Shown here: piece by piece, positions 1 through 5,100 of the stretch
Position numbering within the stretch: the first letter of the stretch is position 1
How the letters are laid out: each line of letters starts with the position of its first letter
Origin: Archangiaceae bacterium
GTDB taxonomy: Bacteria; Myxococcota; Myxococcia; Myxococcales; Myxococcaceae
NCBI GenBank assembly: GCA_023248915.1
Contig: JAHFDQ010000425.1
Coordinates: forward strand, 1-5,540
Length of the DNA stretch: 5,540 nucleotides
Direction of reading: 5' to 3'
Program-made: the position numbers and the translations under genes
Notes under the pieces: model-generated
Database searches by the model: none
What the model was told of the DNA's origin: nothing
What the model saw: the letters and a program-made list of their open reading frames with translations, nothing else

Positions 1-600
1 CTGCTCGGGGCTCATGTACGAGACCTTGCCGCGCACCATGCCCGTGAGTGTCCTCGAGGTTTGGTTCGCCGCTTTGGCGATGCCGAAGTCGATGAGCTTC
101 ACCTCGCCGTGGAACGAGACCAGGCAATTCACCGGAGAGACGTCGCGGTGGACGATCTTCAGCGGCTTCCCCGCCCGGTCGCGTCGAGCGTGGGCGTAGT
201 CGAGCCCCTCGGCGAGCTTCGAGACGATGTGGCAGCAGATCGGCAGTGGAATCGTCTCGCCGCGCCCCCCCGAGGCCCTCATCAGCGAGCGCAGATCGCG
301 CCCGGAGATGAACTACATCGCGATGTAGAAGAAGTCGTCGGACTGTCCGAGGTCGTAGATCTGCGCGACGTTGGCGTGGGAAAGTTGAGCTGACGGCCGC
401 GCCTCCTCGAGGAACATCTCCATGACCGTGCGGTCGTCGTCCTTGCCCGCCGCGTGAGTCACCTTGAGTGCGACCAGCTTCTCGAAGCCCGCGACCCCCT
501 CGGCTACTGCGAGGTACACCCGTGCCATGCCACCCTTGCCCAGGAACCGCAGCACCCGGTAGCGCCCGCCGATGAGCGCGCCTTCGAGGCCCGCGCTCAT
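1..600 (-). pseudogene. PknB-type Ser/Thr protein kinase, 5' part, interrupted by in-frame TAG
   Basis: Cytoplasmic eukaryotic-like kinase that would transfer phosphate from ATP to Ser/Thr of target proteins. Before the stop (codons 1-95) it shows the glycine-rich loop GKGGMARVY (from 21), the ATP-binding Lys in VALK (K46) and the helix-C Glu in FLEEAR (E66). I translated on past the TAG (codon 96) in the same frame. It stays open to the window edge and holds HRDVSPVN (151-158), IDFG (170-173) and SYMSPEQ (194-200), all in normal order and spacing. HRDxSPxN is usual for myxobacterial kinases. The 3' part of the gene lies outside the window, so the regulatory or membrane domain is unknown. The ATG at 598-600 is chosen because an in-frame TGA sits directly upstream at 601-603; no clear Shine-Dalgarno is seen. 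A single G-to-T change of a hinge GAG explains the stop. It may be a recent pseudogene, a sequencing error, or less likely readthrough. Identity is sure; functional state is not. Confidence 0.88.
313..315 (-). other. In-frame TAG at the kinase hinge (codon 96)
   Basis: On the minus strand the reading is FFYIAM-TAG-FISGRDL. Kinases of this type usually read Met-Glu-Phe/Tyr here: gatekeeper, then the first hinge residue. One base (GAG to TAG) therefore accounts for the stop. It falls at the junction of the N-lobe and C-lobe, so a terminated product would be an N-lobe without catalytic loop or DFG motif. Confidence 0.9.
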
Positions 601-618
601 TCAGTCCGCCCGGGTGCC

Positions 619-637
619 GTTGGGCAGCCCGCCCAAC
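619..637 (-). other. Small hairpin upstream of the kinase start
   Basis: GTTGGGC and GCCCAAC form a perfect 7-bp inverted repeat around a 5-nt loop, 18 bp before the kinase ATG on the minus strand. If transcribed it would lie in the 5' leader, just upstream of where ribosomes bind. It could be an operator half-site pair, a translation-modulating hairpin or chance in GC-rich DNA. No T-run follows it, so it is not an intrinsic terminator. Confidence 0.3.
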
Positions 638-757
638 CTGGCTGCGCGACCCGTGCAACCGGCGCCGACTCCCGAGCGAACGGCCGCGATTCTCCTCGTG
701 AAGGACGGTGGAACAAGGCCTGAAAGGATACACGCCTGCGGCGCCAAGTTCTCCACC

Positions 758-774
758 TCTCGAGGGATCTCGAG
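758..774. promoter_or_regulatory. Direct repeat TCTCGAG-GGA-TCTCGAG, possible operator
   Basis: Two identical 7-mers start exactly 10 bp apart, about one helical turn, and each contains the palindrome CTCGAG. The pair lies 75-91 bp upstream of the lipoprotein ATG, a sensible place for an activator or repressor site. A weaker match, TTTCGAG, lies at 825-831. No regulator is identified and chance occurrence is possible. Confidence 0.25.
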
Positions 775-848
775 CACGCGGAGCGGACGGCGGCTCAGAC
801 GGGTTGGACAGGTAGCGGGGTGTGTTTCGAGATAATATCGCCCGGTCC

Positions 849-2264
849 ATGTCCCTCGTCCGCTTCGCGTGGTGCGCCGTGGCAGCGGGGTTGGTCGGCT
901 GCTCAGGACAACTGGTGGGGTGGACGCTTCCGGACAGCGGTTGTGAAGGCCGAGCGTGTGATGGAAGTGGCGGTGGGGGGGGCGGGGGAGGTATCGGCGA
1001 CTCCGGAACGGACGCCGGTTGCGACGGCGGGGCCTGTCGCTGTGCACCCGGCACCCGTTACTGCCGCGACCAGTGCATCACCCAGTCGAGCTGCTGTGAG
1101 AGCATCGACTGCACGCCCGATTCGAATCCGTGCACCGACGACCTCTGCGACGGCACCGGCGCTTGCGGCCACCCGTTCAATGCCTCCTCGTGCGACGACG
1201 GCATGGCCTGCACGACCAACGACCGATGCAGCCTCGGGACGTGCCAGGGGACCGCGAGCTGCGGCGCGCCGCCGGGCGAGTGCTACCAGGTCGGCTCATG
1301 CCTGGCGGACGGCGGGTGCGCATTCGTGCCGAAGACCTCCTCGGCGGGGTGCACCTACGACGGTAACCCGTGCACCGACGACTCGTGCGATGGCAGCGGG
1401 GCCTGCGTTCACCCCGCGAAGGCCGGCAACCCCGCGTGCGACGACGGCCAGGCGTGCACCGTCAGCGACGTGTGCTCGGGCGGCGTCTGTGCGGGCACCG
1501 TTTCGTGCGCGAGCCCGCCGACCGAGTGCTACCTGGCCACTGGGGCCTGTGCCGCCGACGGCGGCTGCTCGTACCCACCCCAGCTCTCGACCGCCGCGTG
1601 CACTGCGGACGGCGACGTCTGCACCGACGATCACTGCGACGGCGCCGGCAGCTGTGTCCACACCGACAACGCGGCCGGGTGCAACGACGGAGATCCGTGC
1701 ACGACCGGCGACGTCTGCAGCGGCGGAGCCTGTTCGGGCACGCCGATCACTTGCTCGGGCGGCAAGATGTGCGTCAGCGGCGCCTGCCAGTGCACCGGCG
1801 GGACAATGTGGTGCTCTGGAAGCTGCGCAGCCCCCGCCACCGCGTGCACGGACCTGAGCTGCGGCCTCTGCGGCCAGAACGCGCTGTGCGATGGGGCGGT
1901 AGTGCACGATCCGGTCACCGGGTACGACACCACCTGCGCGGACTCTCTCGGGGGGTGCGACGCGGGGAACGCAATGTCCAGCAATGCCGCAGACCAGCAG
2001 CGCTACTTCCAGGGCGCCAACTACACGTGCACCAGGTTCAACGGAGCGTACGGTTGGCAAGTCCGTGTCCGCTCGTTGACGCAAGGCGGCCCCGGCTGCC
2101 TGAGCCGCTACGCAGGCTGCACGTACCTCTGCTCGGAGGCCATGTCGCTTGCCCTCTTCTGCAACCCTGGCACCGGGGACTGGGACACAAACCTGGCGGG
2201 CGCCCCAGACGCCGGCTGCGCAACCCTCTACCCGACACTGCCCGCGGGGTACGCTTGCCCATGA
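849..2264 (+). CDS. Cysteine-rich tandem-repeat lipoprotein
   Basis: Predicted 471-residue lipoprotein of unknown function. The N-terminus has a short basic region, a hydrophobic core and a lipobox LVGC with the lipidated Cys at residue 18. Ser at +2 gives no inner-membrane retention signal, so an outer-membrane location is likely. Next come a glycine-rich linker (about 43-57) and a Cys-rich stretch. Three tandem repeats follow (88-167, 168-250, 251-302), then a Cys-containing C-terminal part (303-471) that I do not recognise. The mature chain has about 61 Cys, roughly one in eight residues, implying extensive disulphide bonding. The repeats resemble the PCTDDxCDxxxGCxH modules common in secreted myxobacterial proteins. 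I chose the ATG at 849 because it gives a compact signal peptide; a GTG at 822 would add nine residues. Neither has a good Shine-Dalgarno. The stop overlaps the next gene's ATG, so the two are probably co-translated. A role in adhesion or surface binding is only a guess. Confidence 0.85.
   Translation: MSLVRFAWCAVAAGLVGCSGQLVGWTLPDSGCEGRACDGSGGGGGGGGIGDSGTDAGCDGGACRCAPGTRYCRDQCITQSSCCESIDCTPDSNPCTDDLCDGTGACGHPFNASSCDDGMACTTNDRCSLGTCQGTASCGAPPGECYQVGSCLADGGCAFVPKTSSAGCTYDGNPCTDDSCDGSGACVHPAKAGNPACDDGQACTVSDVCSGGVCAGTVSCASPPTECYLATGACAADGGCSYPPQLSTAACTADGDVCTDDHCDGAGSCVHTDNAAGCNDGDPCTTGDVCSGGACSGTPITCSGGKMCVSGACQCTGGTMWCSGSCAAPATACTDLSCGLCGQNALCDGAVVHDPVTGYDTTCADSLGGCDAGNAMSSNAADQQRYFQGANYTCTRFNGAYGWQVRVRSLTQGGPGCLSRYAGCTYLCSEAMSLALFCNPGTGDWDTNLAGAPDAGCATLYPTLPAGYACP
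975..988 (+). repeat. Poly-G tract (G8-C-G5) in the lipoprotein gene
   Basis: Eight consecutive G, one C and five more G encode the polyglycine linker just after the lipid-anchored N-terminus. Homopolymers of this length are prone to slippage. A one-base change would remove all repeats downstream from the correct frame while leaving the signal peptide intact. Confidence 0.75.
1110..1754 (+). repeat. Three tandem Cys-rich repeats (80, 83 and 52 residues)
   Basis: Units start at 1110, 1350 and 1599 and end at 1349, 1598 and 1754. Each begins CTxD and continues with CTDDxCDGxGxC-x-H, then a C(D/N)DGxxCTxxDxC block and GxCxGT. The first two units also carry a second half with PPxECY and DGGC motifs. 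The third stops after its first half, so the array is 2.6 units long. Cys, Asp and Gly positions are the conserved ones while intervening residues vary. This suggests an old duplication kept for disulphide or metal-binding structure, not a recent DNA expansion. Confidence 0.85.
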
Positions 2265-2869
2265 CCAGCCGGCGGGTCGCAGCCATCGGGTTGTGTCTGT
2301 GCGCAGACGGAGCGCTCGCCGAGAGCTCGACCCTCAACCTGCACTTCGAACCGGCGGCCGCGACGTTCATCGCTCCGCCCCAGAGCGCGCTGTTCGGAGT
2401 GGGCGAGGACTTCGCGCTGCGCGCCGACCTGCCATTCGCCGGGCCGCTCGCGGGACAACTGGGCGCTTCGTTGGTGAACGTGCCTGCCGAGCCCGGCAGC
2501 TTCAACGAACCTGGGCGCGCCTTTGCCTTCGGAGCCGGCATTCGTTGGCGCGCGCTCGATGATCACGAGGGGTACCTGGTGCACTTCGGAGACAAAGCCG
2601 GCCACCGCGGGAACTTGCTCGGCAACCTTTGGGTCGACGTAGAGGCAAACCTCGTCGGCACGGGGCCGCTCTTGCGCTTCGGCTTCGAAGCCGGAGCGGG
2701 GCTCGAGCTTTCGCTCCTCGACGAGCTGCAGGTCGGTCCCTTCATCCGCTACGTGCAGATCGTTGAGCCTGCGCTCGCCGGCTTCGATCCCAGCCCGGCG
2801 CGCCTCTTCCTCGCCGGGCTGTCGTTGAGTCTCGGCTTTCCGGGCACGGCCGTTCACGCGGCCCGGTGA
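2261..2869 (+). CDS. Outer-membrane beta-barrel protein, OmpA-N-terminal-module type, no OmpA domain
   Basis: Predicted 202-residue exported protein. Residues 1-20 form a Sec signal (MTSRR, hydrophobic core, ALA before E21). The rest is alternating polar/hydrophobic and glycine-rich, as in transmembrane beta-strands. Segments such as LLGNLWVDVEANL (119-131), RFGFEAGAGLEL (139-150), VGPFIRYVQIVEP (158-170) and LFLAGLSLSLGF (182-193) resemble the N-terminal barrel module found ahead of OmpA peptidoglycan-binding domains in myxobacteria. Here the protein ends right after that module, so no peptidoglycan anchor is present. The ATG overlaps the lipoprotein stop in an ATGA, indicating translational coupling and a shared operon. 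The last 128 bp overlap the convergent GH9 frame. A partner role for the lipoprotein (docking, assembly or surface exposure) is inferred from coupling alone. Barrel assignment is fairly sure; function is unknown. Confidence 0.82.
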   Translation: MTSRRVAAIGLCLCADGALAESSTLNLHFEPAAATFIAPPQSALFGVGEDFALRADLPFAGPLAGQLGASLVNVPAEPGSFNEPGRAFAFGAGIRWRALDDHEGYLVHFGDKAGHRGNLLGNLWVDVEANLVGTGPLLRFGFEAGAGLELSLLDELQVGPFIRYVQIVEPALAGFDPSPARLFLAGLSLSLGFPGTAVHAAR

Positions 2870-4922
2870 CGCGCCGGAAGGCAAGGGCCAGCAGCATCGC
2901 GGCCAGCAGTGCCGGCGACTCAGCCGCCGTGCAGCCGCAAGACGGGGGTTGCGTTCTCGCGTTCGGCCCACCGTCTGTGGGTGCCGCGGCGCCCGCGTCG
3001 GAAGGACCGGCATCGGCCGCCGGGGGCGGGTCGCCCGCGTCCACGAAGACGCCGGCGTCTGCTTTGGCACCGGCATCGGCGCTCTGGCCGCCGTCGGCGC
3101 CCTGGCCGGCGTCGGCGCCCGCGTCGGAACCTACGGTGGTTCCGGCGTCCACTCCGCCGTCGGCCGCGGGCGCGGTGGGAGTGAACGGGGCACTGGCCAG
3201 CGCCAGGAGCACGCCGGCGTTATTGGGCAGCCACGGCTCGTTGGTGACGTAGCTCGTCACGGTCACGTCCCGGTAGAAAGGGGGGATTGAGATCTCGAAG
3301 TTGGTGGTGGTGTCGATCCACGGGGCGTCGACTGAAAGCGCGTTCGCGTCTCGGGCGTACCCGTTCACGACGGCGCCGGGTACTGCGCCGTCGAGGTGCC
3401 CGACGACGTACGCGTAGTAGTGGTGGTAGCCCTTCGGGTTCTCATGGCCGATGCCCTGCACCATGCACCAGCGCTGAGGGTTCGACCCGAGCACCCAGTC
3501 GACCTGATCGGCCGCCATTTGCGCGTAGCGGGCGTCGCCGGTCAACGCCGCGCCGAGGCTGGCGGCATAGGCGGTGTAGCCGATGCCCGAGTTCTGACCC
3601 AGGCGCAGCCAGCCGTCGGGAGCGACCGGTGGCCCGACGAAGAACACCGGCGTCCCGTAGTACGAGCGGCGGACCAACCCGACCGTGTCCGAGTACATGT
3701 CTTGCCACCAGTGGTCCAGCACCGCGACCATGCCTTGGCGCGCCACCGCGGCGGCGTTCCCGCTCGGAAAGTGCTCGAGGTACACCGCGAGCGCGGCCGG
3801 ACCGCGACCACTTCCGACGAAGTCCGAGTCCTGACTCGAAGAGTCGGAGATGAACGCCTGCCCCAGTTGGTTCGCCACCGCGTCGGCTGCCGTCGCGTAC
3901 TGCGGCGCGCCGGTCGCCTGGTACAACTCGAGGGCCGCCAGCAGGATTTCGTCCAGGGGTCCATAGGGCAGCCCGCCGTACCCGTAGGGCAGGTAATAGG
4001 CCCAGATGGCTTCGGCGCGCGGCAACCAGAGCGGGTCGGGTGGTGGTTGCCCACCCCGGGCAGTGAGGAGCCGGTGCAGCCGTGCGAGGTTGGCGGCGAT
4101 CAGCGTCGCGTGCGAGTTCGGGTCGGGAGAGCCGCGAACTTCCCGGTCGTCCGAGGTGTTCTTCACCCCATCGGTGTCGTCCTCGGGAATCACCCCGCTC
4201 TTACCCGAGCGCACCTTGGCGACGTACTCCCAGAGGTGTCCGTCGGGCTCGCTCATTCGCATTTCGAAGGCAGCGCCCCACAGGGCCTCTTCGAGGATGT
4301 CGGGGACGCCGTTGGGAACCAGGACGTCGACGCCGTCGAAGACCGCCTGACGTCGCTCGTAGGCTTCCAAGAGCGCCTGGGTCGCCCACGGGTGAAAGCC
4401 GCCGGCATACTTCTGGTACTCGCCCGAGTCGTGCCAGCCGCCGGTGAAATCCCCCGAACCGCCGTCCGGGGTCTTGGCGTCGTCCAGGTGGCAGGCCGCG
4501 TGCCAGCCGGGGACGGCATAACCGCATCGCTGGACGAAGAAGAACTCGACCATCGCGCGCGCCGCGGCGCGAATTGGGGCTCCGTCGCCGACGGTGAAGC
4601 CGTAGGACTCGGCCGTGTCGGCGCCCAGGTGCGCCCGCACGCGGTAGGTGCCCGGCGCGGTCAAGGCCGAAGCGTCGCCCGACCAGAAGTGCTCGCCCCA
4701 CTGGGCGCCGGAGTAGGCCGCCTGCCCTGACTGCTTGACCGCCCCCGCCGCATCGACCACCTCGAACGTGGCCGGCACCTGCCCGTAGTCGGTGGGGGCC
4801 ACCACCCGAAAGCGCTTCGGCGCCGCGGTGTCGAAGCCGACCTGGTTCGTCCACACCTCGAGCGCGCTGGCCTGCGCCGCGAGAAAGACGGTGCTGAGCG
4901 CGAGCGCGCGGTGAGCCCTCAC
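2742..4922 (-). CDS. Secreted GH9-family glycoside hydrolase with CelD_N-like domain and MYXO-CTERM-like tag
   Basis: Predicted 726-residue exported enzyme that should hydrolyse a beta-glycan; GH9 members are mostly endoglucanases, but the substrate is not proven. A Sec signal (1-20, ASA before L21) precedes an Ig-like cellulase N-terminal domain (about 21-112, with NQVGF and KRFRVV). The (alpha/alpha)6 catalytic domain spans about 115-577. Supporting motifs are GGWHDSGEYQKY (161-172), PNGVPDILEEALW (203-215), DWVLGSNPQ (475-483), GxxHENPKGYHH (490-501) and NEPWLPNNAG (561-570), where E562 is the expected catalytic acid. The usual DAGD is DSGE, so the second Asp, normally the catalytic base, is E168. 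The usual HxR has Tyr at 502. An Asp/Ala/Gly linker and a sorting tag follow, then an odd 42-residue basic tail overlapping the convergent barrel gene. The start is GTG at 4920-4922, supported by an upstream AAGGTG and the signal peptide. The gene lies 178 bp downstream of another minus-strand gene. Confidence 0.9.
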   Translation of the reverse strand: MRAHRALALSTVFLAAQASALEVWTNQVGFDTAAPKRFRVVAPTDYGQVPATFEVVDAAGAVKQSGQAAYSGAQWGEHFWSGDASALTAPGTYRVRAHLGADTAESYGFTVGDGAPIRAAARAMVEFFFVQRCGYAVPGWHAACHLDDAKTPDGGSGDFTGGWHDSGEYQKYAGGFHPWATQALLEAYERRQAVFDGVDVLVPNGVPDILEEALWGAAFEMRMSEPDGHLWEYVAKVRSGKSGVIPEDDTDGVKNTSDDREVRGSPDPNSHATLIAANLARLHRLLTARGGQPPPDPLWLPRAEAIWAYYLPYGYGGLPYGPLDEILLAALELYQATGAPQYATAADAVANQLGQAFISDSSSQDSDFVGSGRGPAALAVYLEHFPSGNAAAVARQGMVAVLDHWWQDMYSDTVGLVRRSYYGTPVFFVGPPVAPDGWLRLGQNSGIGYTAYAASLGAALTGDARYAQMAADQVDWVLGSNPQRWCMVQGIGHENPKGYHHYYAYVVGHLDGAVPGAVVNGYARDANALSVDAPWIDTTTNFEISIPPFYRDVTVTSYVTNEPWLPNNAGVLLALASAPFTPTAPAADGGVDAGTTVGSDAGADAGQGADGGQSADAGAKADAGVFVDAGDPPPAADAGPSDAGAAAPTDGGPNARTQPPSCGCTAAESPALLAAMLLALAFRRVTGPRERPCPESRDSTTARRGRGAPGWDRSRRAQAQRSARSG
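2840..2866. other. GC-rich hairpin at the convergent gene junction
   Basis: CCGGGC (2840-2845) and GCCCGG (2861-2866) are perfect 6-bp arms, with an alternative nested pair GGCCG/CGGCC at 2848-2852 and 2859-2863. It sits just before the barrel stop codon, where transcripts from both directions would end. There is no T-run on either side, so it is at best a weak or factor-assisted terminator. Confidence 0.25.
2871..2942 (-). other. MYXO-CTERM-like sorting signal of the GH9 protein
   Basis: Residues 661-684 read Ser-Cys-Gly-Cys, a short spacer, a hydrophobic segment (about 669-682, LLAAMLLALAF) and Arg-Arg. This is the tripartite Cys motif, transmembrane helix and basic end of MYXO-CTERM domains, which are recognised by myxosortase and associated with cell-surface anchoring or release. 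The Asp/Ala/Gly linker just before it is typical company for such tags. Unusually the frame does not stop after the Arg pair but runs 42 residues further. Confidence 0.75.
2967..3173 (-). repeat. Asp-Ala-Gly repeat linker of the GH9 protein
   Basis: Residues about 584-652 are almost only Ala, Asp, Gly, Pro, Thr and Ser, with eight DAG and several DGG tripeptides. At DNA level this appears as degenerate repeats of GGCGTC-type hexamers on the plus strand. It is probably a flexible spacer holding the catalytic domain away from the C-terminal anchor. Such low-complexity DNA is prone to length change between strains. Confidence 0.85.
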
Positions 4923-5100
4923 TGCGGTGGCACCTTACCGTCTTCGCGCGGCATCGAGCGACTCCCAGTGCCGGGACGGACCAGCCTGCGGGTGTCCGGA
5001 CTCGCGCCGTTCCGCAGTACGGGGTCGTTAAAGCGGCGCCGTTCAGCCGCAGGCGTGTGCGCCCACATCGCGATTCACGGAACACGCGGGCGCCTGCGCC
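4923..5100 (-). promoter_or_regulatory. Intergenic region upstream of the GH9 gene
   Basis: This 178-bp gap between two minus-strand genes probably holds the GH9 promoter, but I cannot point to a convincing -35/-10 pair or sigma-54 site. Just after the upstream stop codon, CGCAGGCG (5048-5055) and CGCCTGCG (5091-5098) are perfect 8-bp inverted arms with a 35-nt GC-rich spacer that can pair further inside. This could be a weak terminator for the upstream gene, but no T-run follows. Confidence 0.35.
4931..4936 (-). promoter_or_regulatory. Shine-Dalgarno AAGGTG of the GH9 gene
   Basis: AAGGTG lies 8 nt upstream of the GTG start at 4920-4922. Its spacing, and the signal peptide that begins at this GTG, decide the start. 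Confidence 0.6.

Larger units (their letters stand above)
601..848. promoter_or_regulatory. Divergent intergenic region between kinase and lipoprotein genes
   Basis: This 248-bp stretch separates two genes read outward, so it should hold both promoters. I find no convincing coding frame; open frames on either strand have arginine/proline-rich translations typical of shadow frames. It contains a hairpin near the kinase start and a TCTCGAG direct repeat, listed separately. An AT-rich patch GATAATAT at 831-838 resembles a -10 box. The nearest TTGGACA (804-810) is about 20 bp upstream, too far for a normal spacer, and the patch lies only 10 bp before the ATG at 849. I therefore do not call a promoter there. 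Confidence 0.5.

Noticed and set aside
730..742. 13-bp sequence repeated in inverted orientation at 5046-5058, both copies intergenic
   Set aside because: A single 13-bp match in a GC-rich 5.5-kb window is close to chance expectation, and no other copies or flanking similarity were seen.
804..838. TTGGACA and GATAATAT as a sigma-70 promoter for the lipoprotein gene
   Set aside because: The spacer of about 20 bp or more is too long, and the -10 element would place the transcript start only a few bases before the start codon.
601..1047. Minus-strand frame of 148 codons upstream of the kinase
   Set aside because: Arg/Pro/Thr-rich, overlaps the divergent promoter region and the start of the lipoprotein gene; no domain or signal seen.
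820..1857. 345-codon plus-strand frame overlapping the lipoprotein gene
   Set aside because: Ala/Thr/Arg/Pro-rich low-complexity translation, out of frame with the clear lipobox and Cys repeats.
1296..2084. 262-codon minus-strand frame within the lipoprotein gene
   Set aside because: Ala/Arg/Val-rich shadow of the Cys-rich repeats with no motifs or start signal.
1370..2260. Open frame continuous with the barrel gene, extending it upstream through the lipoprotein gene
   Set aside because: Translation before 2261 is Arg-rich nonsense in a shifted frame of the lipoprotein. The signal peptide starting at the ATG at 2261 marks the true start.
3126..3143. Perfect inverted repeat GGAACC-6 nt-GGTTCC
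   Set aside because: It lies in the coding sequence for the GH9 linker; the short arms are explained by local codon composition.
3396..4730. 444-codon open frame on the plus strand antisense to the GH9 gene
   Set aside because: It lies wholly within the GH9 catalytic domain, whose motifs are clear; its translation has no recognisable motif. Third-position GC bias removes stops on the opposite strand.
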